DNA of 64,000 nt from Pseudoduganella lurida (GCF_007830455.1 NZ_VLLB01000003.1:372001-436000); one strand, 5' to 3'; shown: positions 21,638-32,661, counted from the stretch's first letter. Made by a program: numbers and translations. The notes: generated by a model not told the origin, from the sequence alone.

Positions 21638-21736
21638 CCCCCGATTCTAGCATTGCCACGCATTGCCGCGACTTGCCACGATTGCATGCGCCGGTGGCTG
21701 CAGGTACCATCCCTCTTTGCCCGACCGTGAGCGACC

Positions 21737-22333
21737 ATGACCGAAAACTTCTTCCAGACCTTCATCCTGCTGCTGCTGGTGACCGACCCGTTCGGCAACG
21801 TGCCGCTGTTCGCCACCGCGCTGGCACCGGTGCCAACGGCGCGCCGGCCGAAGATCGTCATCCGCGAATGCCTGATCGCGTTCCTGGTGCTGCTGGTGTT
21901 CATGTTCTTCGGCGGCCCGTTCCTGAAGGCGCTGAGTCTCTCCGAAGTCTCGCTGCGCATCGCCGGCAGCGTGATCCTGCTGATGATCGCGATCCGCATG
22001 GTGTTTCCGCATCCGGACGGAGTACTGGGCCGCAGCGAAGGCGGCGAGCCGTTCATCGTGCCGCTGGCGATCCCCGCGCTGGCCGGTCCCTCCGCACTCG
22101 CCACCGTGCTGCTGTTCTCCCGCGAGACGACCGGTGAAGTCATGATCCACGTGGCGGCGCTGGCCGCCGTCGTCGTCGTGTGGCTGGCCGTGTTCCTGGG
22201 CGCCGAGAAGCTGCAGAAGGTGCTGGGCACGCAGGTGATGACGGCGTTCGAGCGCCTGATGGGCCTGATCCTCGCCGCCATGTCGATCGAGATGCTGCTG
22301 GGCGGCATCCGCGAATTCGTCAAGACGCCGTAG
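21737..22333 (+). CDS. MarC/YhgN family integral membrane protein
   Basis: The protein has 198 residues with about six hydrophobic segments. The MarC-family features FLLLLVTDPFGNVPLF at the N-terminus and FIVPLAIPALAGPSALATVL in the middle are clear. The function of MarC proteins is unknown; an early link to multiple antibiotic resistance was not upheld. It is divergent from the czc operon and is followed after 2 bases by the fatty-acid-hydroxylase-like gene, so the two are probably cotranscribed. Confidence 0.88.
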   Translation: MTENFFQTFILLLLVTDPFGNVPLFATALAPVPTARRPKIVIRECLIAFLVLLVFMFFGGPFLKALSLSEVSLRIAGSVILLMIAIRMVFPHPDGVLGRSEGGEPFIVPLAIPALAGPSALATVLLFSRETTGEVMIHVAALAAVVVVWLAVFLGAEKLQKVLGTQVMTAFERLMGLILAAMSIEMLLGGIREFVKTP

Positions 22334-22335
22334 CC

Positions 22336-23076
22336 ATGGTCGAACTCTACGTGCTGCCGATCGTGGGCCTGGCGTTCGTGGCGTTGTTCACGCGCGAAGT
22401 CATCGCGCCCGCATCGCGCAACCATTGCGACCGGCGCTGGCTCATCCTGGCTTCGATGACGGGCGCGGCGACGGTGCTGGTGACGCTGGCCGCCGGCTAC
22501 TTCTTCGGCACGGCCATCAGCCGCGTGGCGCTGGTCGAAGCGGGGCGCTGGCTGCCGGACCCGCTGGTGGGCTTCCTCAGCTTCCTGGTCACCAGCTTCC
22601 TGTTCTACTGGTGGCACCGCGCCACGCATCATTCGGACTGGCTCTGGCGCGTGTTCCACCAGCTGCATCACAGCGCGCGGCGGGTGGAGGCATTGACCGC
22701 GTTCTACGCGCATCCGCTCGATACGGCGGCCGCCATCTGCATCAGCGGCGGCGTCAGCTACCTGCTGCTGGGCGCCAGCCCGGTTGCCGCCGCCATCGCA
22801 CTGCTGCTGACGGGGATCTTCGACCTGTTCCTGCACAGCGACGTGCGCACGCCCCGCTGGCTCGGCTACCTCATCCAGCGCCCCGAGATGCACACGGTGC
22901 ACCACCAGCTGAACCACCACGCGCAGAACTACGGCCTGCCGATCTGGGATCTGCTGTTCGGCACCTGGGTCAATCCGGCCGAGCGCTCCGTGCAGCTGGG
23001 GTTTTCCGGCGACAAGCCGGAGCGCATCACGGACATGCTGCTGTTCAGGGACGTGCACCGCAAGCGCAAGTCCTAG
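22336..23076 (+). CDS. Fatty acid hydroxylase / sterol desaturase family membrane protein
   Basis: The protein has 246 residues with several transmembrane helices. The histidine clusters of the di-iron hydroxylase superfamily are present: HRATHH (about 94-99), HQLHH (about 109-113) and HTVHHQLNHH (about 187-196). Such enzymes oxidise alkyl chains of lipids using O2. The bacterial substrate is unknown. It starts 2 bases after the marC-like stop, so the two proteins may act together on the membrane. The ATG at 22336 is chosen because the longer frame overlaps marC heavily. Confidence 0.85.
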   Translation: MVELYVLPIVGLAFVALFTREVIAPASRNHCDRRWLILASMTGAATVLVTLAAGYFFGTAISRVALVEAGRWLPDPLVGFLSFLVTSFLFYWWHRATHHSDWLWRVFHQLHHSARRVEALTAFYAHPLDTAAAICISGGVSYLLLGASPVAAAIALLLTGIFDLFLHSDVRTPRWLGYLIQRPEMHTVHHQLNHHAQNYGLPIWDLLFGTWVNPAERSVQLGFSGDKPERITDMLLFRDVHRKRKS

Positions 23077-23169
23077 CGTTCTGCCAGCGGTGCGCGGGTT
23101 GGCGGATCGCCACGCGCCCTGTATGCTGCGCCGGCATCCGATTTTGCATAACCATCACGAAAGACCACC

Positions 23170-23640
23170 ATGAAACAACTGATTTCCACCTGCGCCCTCG
23201 GCCTGGCCCTCACGCTGGCGCTCGCCGGCTGCGACCGTAACAAGACGCCGGCGCCGGAGGCGGCACCGGCGGCGGCGCCAGCAGCGGCCGATGCGGCGCC
23301 GATCGCCCTGCAGAAGATCGATACCGTCACCGGTACCGGCAAGGAAGCCATTGCCGGCGCCACGGCCGTCGTCAACTACACGGGCTGGATGTACGTGCCG
23401 ACCGCGGCGGACAAGCACGGCGACAAGTTCGACTCGTCGATCGGCCGCGAGCCGTTCAGCTTCCAGCTGGGCGGCGGCCAGGTCATCCGCGGCTGGGACG
23501 AAGGCGTGCAGGGCATGAAGGTGGGCGGCAAGCGCACGCTGATCGTGCCGGCCGAGATGGGCTATGGCGCGGGTGGCGCGGGGCCGATTCCGCCGAATTC
23601 GAATCTGATTTTCGACGTGGAGCTGCTGGACGTGCGCTGA
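23170..23640 (+). CDS. FKBP-type peptidyl-prolyl isomerase lipoprotein
   Basis: The protein has 156 residues. The signal sequence ends in a lipobox LAGC (Cys about 21), followed by an Ala/Pro linker and one FKBP domain. Typical FKBP motifs are VNYTGWMY, GREPFSFQLGGGQVIRGWDEG and MGYGAGGAGPIPPNSNLIFDVELL. It should catalyse proline isomerisation in the periplasm while anchored to a membrane. The start ATG 23170 gives the lipoprotein signal. Confidence 0.92.
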   Translation: MKQLISTCALGLALTLALAGCDRNKTPAPEAAPAAAPAAADAAPIALQKIDTVTGTGKEAIAGATAVVNYTGWMYVPTAADKHGDKFDSSIGREPFSFQLGGGQVIRGWDEGVQGMKVGGKRTLIVPAEMGYGAGGAGPIPPNSNLIFDVELLDVR

Positions 23641-23664
23641 GTTGAAGAACGCAGGTGAGGCAAA

Positions 23665-23679
23665 CGGTGCCTGACACCG
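23665..23679. repeat. Short palindrome CGGTGCCTGACACCG
   Basis: CGGTG and CACCG flank CCTGA. The core GGTGCCTGACACC is related to the GGTGCCTGTCCCC arm of the 66-bp palindrome and to the element at 36186-36220. It appears to be a degenerate member of the same intergenic family. Confidence 0.5.
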
Positions 23680-23700
23680 CCGCTCATCGGCCAGCACATA

Positions 23701-23731
23701 AAAAAACGCCGCGTTGAACGCGGCGTTTTGC
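23701..23731. terminator. Bidirectional terminator between the FKBP gene and uvrB
   Basis: An 11-bp stem AAAACGCCGCG / CGCGGCGTTTT with a 5-base loop has A-rich and T-rich flanks. It can therefore terminate both the plus-strand FKBP transcript and the minus-strand uvrB transcript. Confidence 0.85.
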
Positions 23732-23747
23732 ATGCAGCACGGGGTGC

Positions 23748-25838
<2,091 letters not shown>

Positions 25839-25855
25839 GAGGTCAGACCTTTGCT

Positions 25856-25885
25856 AGAATAGTGCGCTGCACACAACCTGTGCAG
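25856..25885 (-). promoter_or_regulatory. Possible uvrB promoter and overlapping inverted repeat
   Basis: On the minus strand a -10-like TATTCT (25861-25856) lies 17 bases downstream of TGCACA. The perfect inverted repeat CTGCACA-N5-TGTGCAG (25867-25885) overlaps the -35 and spacer, so a repressor could sit there. The protein that would bind is unknown. Confidence 0.3.
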
Positions 25886-26034
25886 TCATTGCGCGGCAAC
25901 CGGGATACAGGCCGTCGTCGCGCGTCGTAATTGCCGTGCATCGTGACCGCGTTGTACCAAGATTGCCGCTGTAGCTCTCTGTAGTTCTACCTGCTTATCG
26001 CTGCGAACCGCTTCCAATCGAATCCAATCCTATC

Positions 26035-27237
26035 ATGACGAACCCTTCCGTTTTCAGTGCCATCGAGATGGCTCCGCGCGACCCGATCCTGGGGATCACC
26101 GAAGCTTTTAACGCGGACACCAATCCCAATAAAATCAACCTGGGTGTCGGTGTTTATTATGACGATAACGGCAAGGTGCCGCTGTTAGCGTGCGTACAGA
26201 AGGCGGAAAGCATCCTGATTGAACAGCCGACCCCGCGTACCTACCTGCCGATCGAGGGCCTGGCCGCGTACGACAAGGCGGTGCAGGAGCTGGTATTTGG
26301 TGCCGACAACGCCGTTATTCAAGAGCGCCGCGCCATCACGGCGCAGGCCGTCGGCGGCACGGGCGCACTGAAGCTGGGCGCCGATTTCCTGAAGCGTTTC
26401 TCGCCGGATTCCGAGGTCTACATCAGCGACCCAAGCTGGGAAAACCACCGCGCGCTGTTCGAAAGCGCCGGTTTCAAGGTCAACAATTATGCCTACTACG
26501 ACGCGGCCACCCACGGCGTGAACTTCCCGGCCTTCCTGGCCGCGCTGAAGGCCATGCCGAAGGGCGCCATCGTGGTGCTGCACGCCTGCTGCCACAACCC
26601 GACCGGCGCCGACCTCACGCAGGACCAGTGGGGCCAGGTCATCGATGCCGTCGTCACGAACGGCCTGGTGCCGTTCCTGGACATGGCCTACCAGGGCTTC
26701 GGCGCCGGCATCGCGGAAGATGGCGCCGTGGTGCGCCGCTTCACCGAGACGGGCGTGCCGCTGCTGGTGTCGAACTCGTTCTCGAAGTCGTTCTCGCTGT
26801 ACGGCGAGCGCGTGGGTGCACTGTCGATCGTCGCCTCGAGCGCGGAAGAAGCATCGCGCCTGCTGTCGCAGCTGAAGCGCGTCATCCGCACCAACTATTC
26901 GAACCCGCCGGTCCATGGCGGCAAGGTCGTCGCCACCGTGCTGGCCACGCCGGAACTGCGCCAGCTGTGGGAAGAGGAGCTGGCAGCCATGCGCGTGCGC
27001 ATCAAGGCCACCCGCGAAGCGTTCGTGCAGAAGCTGAAGGACAAGGCGCCGGGCCACGACTTCGACTTCGTGCGCGAGCAGGTGGGCATGTTCTCGTACT
27101 CGGGCCTGACGAAAGAACAGGTCGCCAAGCTGCGCGAGCAGTCGATCTACGCCGTGGACACGGGCCGCATCTGCGTGGCCGCGCTGAACTCGAAGAATAT
27201 CGACGTGGTTGTTGACGCGATCGCCAAAGTTCTCTAA
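26035..27237 (+). CDS. Aspartate/aromatic amino acid aminotransferase (class I)
   Basis: The protein has 400 residues and is a PLP-dependent aminotransferase of the AspC/TyrB type. The N-terminus MAPRDPILGITEAF and GVGVYYDDNGKVP are characteristic. The PLP lysine is in NSFSKSFSLYGERVG (about K251), and SNPPVHGG lies further on. It swaps amino groups between aspartate or aromatic amino acids and 2-oxoglutarate. AspC-like and TyrB-like substrate use cannot be told apart here. It is divergent from uvrB. A tRNA-Asn gene begins about 100 bases after the stop. Confidence 0.93.
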   Translation: MTNPSVFSAIEMAPRDPILGITEAFNADTNPNKINLGVGVYYDDNGKVPLLACVQKAESILIEQPTPRTYLPIEGLAAYDKAVQELVFGADNAVIQERRAITAQAVGGTGALKLGADFLKRFSPDSEVYISDPSWENHRALFESAGFKVNNYAYYDAATHGVNFPAFLAALKAMPKGAIVVLHACCHNPTGADLTQDQWGQVIDAVVTNGLVPFLDMAYQGFGAGIAEDGAVVRRFTETGVPLLVSNSFSKSFSLYGERVGALSIVASSAEEASRLLSQLKRVIRTNYSNPPVHGGKVVATVLATPELRQLWEEELAAMRVRIKATREAFVQKLKDKAPGHDFDFVREQVGMFSYSGLTKEQVAKLREQSIYAVDTGRICVAALNSKNIDVVVDAIAKVL

Positions 27238-27341
27238 ACTCTTGCTTCTTTCGTTGACGCAAGTGAGCGAAAAGGTGATGGACGATACGATTGAGTAAGC
27301 TTGCAAATGTTGCTTCAGACGTATAAGATGTTGCCTTCAAT

Positions 27342-27417
27342 TCCCTGATAGCTCAGTCGGTAGAGCGACGGACTGTTAATCCGCAGGTCCCTGGTTCGAG
27401 TCCAGGTCGGGGAGCCA
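27342..27417 (+). tRNA. tRNA-Asn (anticodon GTT), copy 1
   Basis: The 76-base cloverleaf has a 7-bp acceptor stem (TCCCTGA/TCGGGGA), anticodon GTT at 27375-27377, a TTCGAGT T-loop and an encoded CCA. The discriminator base is G, as expected for tRNA-Asn. A weak promoter (TTGCA about 27301, TATAAG at 27322-27327) precedes it. The gene is identical to copies 2 and 3 in this window. Confidence 0.98.
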
Positions 27418-27423
27418 GAATTT

Positions 27424-27452
27424 AAAAGCCCAGCAGCGATGCTGGGCTTTTT
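27424..27452 (+). terminator. Terminator of tRNA-Asn copy 1
   Basis: A perfect 12-bp stem (AAAAGCCCAGCA / TGCTGGGCTTTT) with a GCGA loop starts 7 bases after the tRNA and ends in T residues. Confidence 0.88.
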
Positions 27453-27581
27453 GCATTGTCGGGTCGGTTTTCGCGGCCGTCGAGGGGCGTTTCACGGTTG
27501 CCTGGCGCGGTTTCGTCGCCCTGCCGTTGCAGTTGCGTGCCCGCCGCGCCAGAATGCGTCATCCCGTTGCCGAGAATGACC

Positions 27582-28673
27582 ATGCGCCAGCCTGCCATGC
27601 CCGCCGAAGACAGCCTGCCACGCCGCCACGCATTGCCATGGCGCCGCTTCTTCACGGACGCGATCGTGATGCCGGTGGTCGTGCTGATCTGTGCGGTGCT
27701 GGTGACGTGGGGTTTTGGCGATGGGACCGGGTTCCTGCGCAACCTCCTGATTTCCGGCTGTATCGGCATGATTGCATTCGTCGTTATCCGCGGCAGCCTG
27801 CTGGTGTTCTGGAACCGCGGCGCGGCGCCGCCGCGGCTGGTCTACTTTGCCCTGATCGGCCTGGCTACGCCGGTGTCGCTGCTCGGCGGTGGCTGGCTGG
27901 CAGGCCTGATGCTGGGCGAGCACATCCGGATGTGGATGCCCGGTTCGCGCGTGTCGACGGGATCGTTGCTGCTGACCTTGCTGGTGACCTGCGGTGTCGC
28001 GCTGTTCTTCACCAGTCGCGCCCGCCTGTTGAAGGCCGAGACGGCGACGGCAACCGAGCGGGCGCGAGCGGAGGCCGTCGAGCGCCAGGCTTTACAGGCG
28101 CAGCTTCAGCTGCTTCAGGCGCAGATCGAACCACACATGCTGTTCAATACGCTGGCGAACCTGCAGGGGCTCATTGCGCTCGATCCCGCGCGCGCGCAGC
28201 AGATGCTCGACCAGCTCATCCAGTTTTTACGTGGCACGCTGTCGTCGTCGCGCGCGGCCGAGACGACACTGGCGCAGGAGTTCGCGCTGCTGGAAGCGTA
28301 TCTCGGGCTGATGGCGGTGCGGATGGGCGAGCGGCTGAGCTATTCGTTCGCGCTGCCGGACGAGCTGCGCAACGTGGCCATCCCGCCGATGCTGCTGCAG
28401 CCGCTGGTGGAGAATGCGATCGCGCACGGGCTGGAGCCGACGATCGATGGTGGCCAGATCCGTATCGAGGCGGCACGGCACGATGGCATGCTGACGCTAT
28501 CGGTATCCGACAATGGCCGCGGCCTGGACGCCGGTCCCGGCAAGGCGGGTACCAGTGTCGGCCTGGCCAATACCCGTGCGCGGCTGGCCGCCCTGTTCGG
28601 CCAGCGCGCCGCCGTTACACTGGCGCCAGCCGATGGCGGCGGCGCTGTCTCCCGCATCACCATCCCTCTCTGA
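27582..28673 (+). CDS. LytS/AlgZ-type sensor histidine kinase
   Basis: The protein has about 363 residues. Four hydrophobic segments occupy the first ~150 residues. A short coiled coil (RARAEAVERQALQAQLQLLQ) and the His_kinase domain with QIEPHMLFNTLANLQG (phospho-His about 182) follow. The N-box VENAIAHGL and G-box DNGRGLD come last. This is the LytS/YpdA kinase family, which pairs with LytTR regulators. The next gene, 5 bases downstream, is exactly that. I prefer ATG 27582, which has GAG upstream; ATG 27576 is possible. The signal sensed is unknown. Confidence 0.9.
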   Translation: MRQPAMPAEDSLPRRHALPWRRFFTDAIVMPVVVLICAVLVTWGFGDGTGFLRNLLISGCIGMIAFVVIRGSLLVFWNRGAAPPRLVYFALIGLATPVSLLGGGWLAGLMLGEHIRMWMPGSRVSTGSLLLTLLVTCGVALFFTSRARLLKAETATATERARAEAVERQALQAQLQLLQAQIEPHMLFNTLANLQGLIALDPARAQQMLDQLIQFLRGTLSSSRAAETTLAQEFALLEAYLGLMAVRMGERLSYSFALPDELRNVAIPPMLLQPLVENAIAHGLEPTIDGGQIRIEAARHDGMLTLSVSDNGRGLDAGPGKAGTSVGLANTRARLAALFGQRAAVTLAPADGGGAVSRITIPL

Positions 28674-28678
28674 AGACC

Positions 28679-29461
28679 ATGACGACTGCCCTGATCGCCG
28701 AAGACGAACCGATACTGGCCGCTACGCTGGCTGCTGCCTTGACGCGCCTGTGGCCCGAGCTGCAGATCATCGCGACATGCCCGCATGGCGTGGCGGCGCT
28801 GGACAAGGCGCTGGCGCTCCAGCCGGACGTGCTGTTCCTCGACATCAAGATGCCCGGCAAGACGGGGCTGGAAGTGGCGGAAGAACTGGCCGAAGGGTGG
28901 CCTGGTGCGAAGCCGTTTCCGCAGGTGGTGTTCGTCACGGCGTACGATGAATTCGCGTTGCAGGCCTTCGACAAGGCGGCTGCCGATTATGTGCTGAAGC
29001 CTGTCAGCGATGAGCGCCTGGGCCGCACCGTCGCACGGCTGCGCCAGCGGCTCGATGCGCCGAAGGCGGCCGATGGCATGGACGCGCTGGTGGCGCAGTT
29101 GCGCGCATTGGCGCTGCCGGTCGCCGCGCCGGTCGAGCGGCTGCCGGTGATCCGCGCGGCCGTCGGCAACCAGGTGCGCATGATCCCGATCGGGGAGGTC
29201 GTGTACTTCGAGGCGCTCGACAAGTACGTCAATGTGGTCACCGCGAACAGCGAGGCGCTGATTCGCACGAGCCTGAAGGAGCTGCTGCCGCAGCTCGATG
29301 ACAAGGTGTTCTGGCAGGTCCACCGGGGCACGATCGTCAACGCCGGCTGCGTGCTGGCGGCCGAGCGCGACGAGGCGGGCAAGCTGTCGCTGCACATGAA
29401 GCATCGGCCGGAGAAGGTGCGCGTCAGTCCTCTCTATGCACACCTCTTCCGCCAGATGTAG
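28679..29461 (+). CDS. LytR/AlgR-family response regulator (REC + LytTR)
   Basis: The protein has 260 residues. A receiver domain with acidic pocket EDE at about 8-10, phospho-acceptor D55 in FLDIKMPGKTG and the KPVSD lysine motif is followed by a LytTR DNA-binding domain from about residue 155 (VYFEALDKYVNVVTANSEAL, VHRGTIVNAGCV). It should be phosphorylated by the kinase encoded just upstream and bind direct repeats in target promoters. The targets are unknown. The stop lies inside the left end of an 80-base inverted repeat. Confidence 0.93.
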   Translation: MTTALIAEDEPILAATLAAALTRLWPELQIIATCPHGVAALDKALALQPDVLFLDIKMPGKTGLEVAEELAEGWPGAKPFPQVVFVTAYDEFALQAFDKAAADYVLKPVSDERLGRTVARLRQRLDAPKAADGMDALVAQLRALALPVAAPVERLPVIRAAVGNQVRMIPIGEVVYFEALDKYVNVVTANSEALIRTSLKELLPQLDDKVFWQVHRGTIVNAGCVLAAERDEAGKLSLHMKHRPEKVRVSPLYAHLFRQM

Positions 29462-29540
29462 CGCCACATTCCACGGCCGAGCCCGTGTCCATGTCGGGGT
29501 CTGACCCCAAGGTGGACACGAACTCGGCCGTAAGTGGCGC
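29461..29540. repeat. 80-base interrupted inverted repeat with GGGGTCTGACCCC core, between convergent genes
   Basis: GCGCCAC at 29461 pairs with GTGGCGC ending at 29540. CTCGGCC/GGCCGAG and GTGTCCA/TGGACAC pair further in, and the centre is the palindrome GGGGTCTGACCCC (29496-29508). It separates the response-regulator gene from the converging protease gene and may act as a bidirectional terminator, although T-runs are absent. The core matches the other dispersed palindromes. Confidence 0.7.
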
Positions 29541-29542
29541 GG

Positions 29543-32215
29543 CTATCTCACCACATACACCATCCCCGCGCCGCCCACGTTCATGCCCTGGCTGTTCTGC
29601 TGCGCCACGCCCAGCATGAACTGCTGGCCGGCGGTGGCGGTGCCGGGGATCGTGGTGCGCACGGCCAGCGGGTAGACGATGCCGGGTGCTTTCTCCATCG
29701 TGATGCTGACCAGCGGCTGCTTGATGTCGACGAAGCGCTGGCCGTTGCGCACGACGACGTCGCCGCCCTGCACGCTGATGTTGCGCAGTTCGTGCTTGCG
29801 CTTGCAGTCGAAGCGCGAGCCCTTGCCCAGCGTGAGGATGCCGTTGCAGCAGCCGAAGCGGGTCTTGATCTTCGTCTCGGACAGGAATTCGAGGCCGTCG
29901 CAGGCCGCGTTTTCCGTCGTCTCGCCCGGTTCCACCTGGCCTTCGAAGTCGATGGCGGGGAAGGCGATCCCCGGTTCATCGAGCGACAGCGTGACCCCCA
30001 TGCCGGCCGGCAGGCGGCTGCGGTCGACCTGCAGGGTCATGCGGCTCTCCAGGTTGAAGCGGTTGCCGGCAATGAAGTGGAACACGGCCGGTGAATTGGC
30101 CAGCACGTCGATGACGGACAGGTTGCGCTGTGCGAGGTTGTTGCGCCGGGCCGTGATCGGGTCGCCCGTCAGCGGCGCGGTGGCGAACGCATAGTCGTTG
30201 TCGGCATTGACGACGGCCATCAGGCAGCCGTGCCAGCCGTTGTTGGCCACCCAGCCGTACAGGGTTTCCGTCTGCGCCGCTTCGATGCGGAACTTGGCCA
30301 GGGCCGAGGCGCCCGGGGCCAGCGTGCCGAAGCTGGTCGTGATGCCGGTCGGCGCCACGTGGGTGGCATCGGTCAGCGTCCAGTCCTGCGGGTAGATGAA
30401 CTGCGTGCCGACATACGGCGTGATGCGCGTGCCGATGGTGACATTGCGCGCTTCCCGCGAACCGGTATTCGTCACGCGCACGTAGATGTAATTGGCCTGG
30501 CCCCGTTCCACGTTCTTCGACTGCAGCGGATCGCCCGGCTGGAACACGCCGTCGTCCGTGATGCGCACGACGATGTCGGAAAAGTCCCAGAAATTGCCGC
30601 CCGTGTAGGGTTCGTTGCCGTTGTCGGCGGGCGCGTCGCGGATCATCACGTCCGCTTCGTCGAGGGCGCGGTAGACGTTGATGCGGCCGTAGCCCGTCTC
30701 CTGGTTCCAGCTACCGTTCGGGCGGCCCACCGTGTCCGCGTAGGCGACTGCGCCCACCTTCTGCGCGGTGCGTTCGATGTGGGCGCGCACCTGCACATTG
30801 GTCAGCGTGGGATAGGCGCTGCGGATCAGCGCTGCAAGGCCGGCGACGTGCGGCGTGGCGGACGAGGTGCCGTTGAACACCAGGTCATAGTCGCCCGCAT
30901 CGTAGCCGCCGGCGCCCTGGATGTCGGTGGTGGGGATGTGCACGCCCGGTGCGACGACGGAGATCTCCGGGCCGAAGTTCGAGCCCCAGGGTTCGCCGTC
31001 CGGCGACAGCGGCGTCTTGCGGTTGTCGATCTCGTCCGAGGCGCCCACCGCGATCACCAGCGGATTGGTGGCGGGGTAGGTGATCGGGCCGTTGTAGTTG
31101 TGGGTGGCCACGCACATCACCACGTCGTTGTTGAACGCGTTCTGGATGGCGGGGTCGATGATGGCCGGGCTCCACGCATTCCAGCCGAAGCTCATGCTGA
31201 TGATGCTGGCGCCGTTGGCGCTGGCGTAGTTGATGCCGGCGGCCACTTCCACGTCCGTCCACGCATCGAAGGCGACCGGCAGGATGCGCGAATTGCCGGC
31301 CACGCCGGTCACGCCGGTGCCGTTGTCATAGGTGGCCGCCACGATGCCGGCGCAGGCCGTGCCGTGGTTGCCGGTGGGGGAGCCGTCCGGCACCATCGTG
31401 CCCAGGTTGATGCCGGGGTCGGCGAAGCGCAGGTCGGGGTGGGTCAGGTCGCAGCCTTCGTCCAGCACGCAGACGACCACGGTCGCGACGCCGGTGGTGA
31501 TGTCCCAGCCGGTGGTGCCGGGGCCGCCGGCCTCGATGCGCGTCATGTCCCACTGCTGCGGGAACAGCGTGTCGTTCGGGGCGATCGACGTGGGGGTGAG
31601 CAGGGGCATGGTTTCGAACTGGAAGTCGAGCAGGGCGCCGTTCGGGGCCTGGCGCACGCGGTCGCGCAGTTCATAGGCGTTCACTTCGCGGGCGTTGGTG
31701 ATCTGGTAGTAGCGGAAGCCGTTCAGGTACTTCGATTTTTCCGGGATCTCGCGCAGCACCGGCGCCGGCTGGTTGTCACGGCGCAGCACGTCGGCCAAAG
31801 GGACGCGGCCGTTGTCCGGATCATGGTTGTCGCGCAGGCGGATCACGCCCACGTTGGGCAGCGGCGCCATCAGCGCGCGGCGGCCTTCCTGGCCGGCCAT
31901 GCGGTACACGGGGCCGAGGAAGTCCAGCCCGATCGGCCCGCCGGCCTGTTCGATCTTGCGCAGGCGTTCGTCGTCCAGCGGGCGGCGCGACTGCGCCCAG
32001 AACCTGGTCTTCGTATGGTTGACCCGTTCGCCCGGAATCCTGTCGCCGTCGTTGCCGCCTTCCGGTTCGTCTTCCAGGTACATGTCCTGGCTGCGCAGGA
32101 ACTGTTCGACATCGGTCCGTTCGCGCGGCGCCTTCAGCGCCAGCAGGATGCGGCCGCTGTCCAGCACCAATGGCGCGCCGGTGGCGTGGGCCATCATTTT
32201 GGGGTAAATGCTCAT
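29543..32215 (-). CDS. Subtilisin-family (S8) serine protease with large flanking domains
   Basis: The protein has about 890 residues. The N-terminal ~225 residues are not a classic signal peptide and may be a propeptide. The S8 domain follows with the catalytic triad: Asp252 in VLDEGCDLTHPDL, His284 in NHGTACAGI and Ser451 in NGTSSATPHVAGLAAL. A beta-sandwich-like region (VTNTGSREARNVTIG) and a C-terminal part with a Cys pair (FGCCNG) come after it. ATG 32215 is chosen for its AAGGA ribosome site. No N-terminal secretion signal is visible, so export, if any, uses another route. It sits between tRNA-Asn copies 1 and 2. Confidence 0.9.
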   Translation of the reverse strand: MSIYPKMMAHATGAPLVLDSGRILLALKAPRERTDVEQFLRSQDMYLEDEPEGGNDGDRIPGERVNHTKTRFWAQSRRPLDDERLRKIEQAGGPIGLDFLGPVYRMAGQEGRRALMAPLPNVGVIRLRDNHDPDNGRVPLADVLRRDNQPAPVLREIPEKSKYLNGFRYYQITNAREVNAYELRDRVRQAPNGALLDFQFETMPLLTPTSIAPNDTLFPQQWDMTRIEAGGPGTTGWDITTGVATVVVCVLDEGCDLTHPDLRFADPGINLGTMVPDGSPTGNHGTACAGIVAATYDNGTGVTGVAGNSRILPVAFDAWTDVEVAAGINYASANGASIISMSFGWNAWSPAIIDPAIQNAFNNDVVMCVATHNYNGPITYPATNPLVIAVGASDEIDNRKTPLSPDGEPWGSNFGPEISVVAPGVHIPTTDIQGAGGYDAGDYDLVFNGTSSATPHVAGLAALIRSAYPTLTNVQVRAHIERTAQKVGAVAYADTVGRPNGSWNQETGYGRINVYRALDEADVMIRDAPADNGNEPYTGGNFWDFSDIVVRITDDGVFQPGDPLQSKNVERGQANYIYVRVTNTGSREARNVTIGTRITPYVGTQFIYPQDWTLTDATHVAPTGITTSFGTLAPGASALAKFRIEAAQTETLYGWVANNGWHGCLMAVVNADNDYAFATAPLTGDPITARRNNLAQRNLSVIDVLANSPAVFHFIAGNRFNLESRMTLQVDRSRLPAGMGVTLSLDEPGIAFPAIDFEGQVEPGETTENAACDGLEFLSETKIKTRFGCCNGILTLGKGSRFDCKRKHELRNISVQGGDVVVRNGQRFVDIKQPLVSITMEKAPGIVYPLAVRTTIPGTATAGQQFMLGVAQQNSQGMNVGGAGMVYVVR

Positions 32216-32388
32216 GGCGTGTCCTTGAGGGTTGATCCTTGTGGTGGGGATGTCCCTCGGCCGGGGAGACGTGATCGCTGCGGGCGATCGACCCCAGTCT
32301 AGGCCCTTTGGCGGGGCATTCAACCAGCCTTTTGTCTTTATCTGAATCCGATTTGAGACAACTCATGACAGTTTTCACAAAATTGGTG

Positions 32389-32417
32389 TTGTTGACTTAG
32401 CTGGGCGCCGCTATAAT
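32389..32417 (+). promoter_or_regulatory. Promoter of tRNA-Asn copy 2
   Basis: TTGTTG (32389-32394), a 17-base spacer and a perfect TATAAT (32412-32417) precede a GC-rich discriminator (GCGGCC), which is typical of stringently controlled stable-RNA promoters. The tRNA begins 12 bases after the -10. Confidence 0.8.
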
Positions 32418-32428
32418 GCGGCCTCTTT

Positions 32429-32504
32429 TCCCTGATAGCTCAGTCGGTAGAGCGACGGACTGTTAATCCGCAGGTCCCTGGTTCGAGTCCAGGTCGGGGA
32501 GCCA
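32429..32504 (+). tRNA. tRNA-Asn (anticodon GTT), copy 2
   Basis: The gene is identical over all 76 bases to copies 1 and 3, with CCA encoded. The 22 bases upstream, including the -10, are also identical to those of copy 3. Confidence 0.98.
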
Positions 32505-32519
32505 GAATAAAAACAACAG

Positions 32520-32542
32520 GCCGCGTTCATACGCGGCTTTTT
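32520..32542 (+). terminator. Terminator of tRNA-Asn copy 2
   Basis: A 7-bp stem GCCGCGT / ACGCGGC with a TTCA-type loop is followed by five T. Confidence 0.8.
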
Positions 32543-32661
32543 GTTTATCACGGCATTCGACTCGCAGCACACACATGAGGCGCCCACGAAGGCAGCCCGG
32601 ACACGAGCACGGAGACAGTTGTAACCCTTGCAGGCTTCTACTATCTAAACCAGGAAAACAC

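Noticed and set aside
25839..26034. LexA box ahead of uvrB
   Set aside because: The visible repeat is CTG-N13-CAG in spacing, not the CTG-N10-CAG form of LexA. It was kept only as an unknown repeat.
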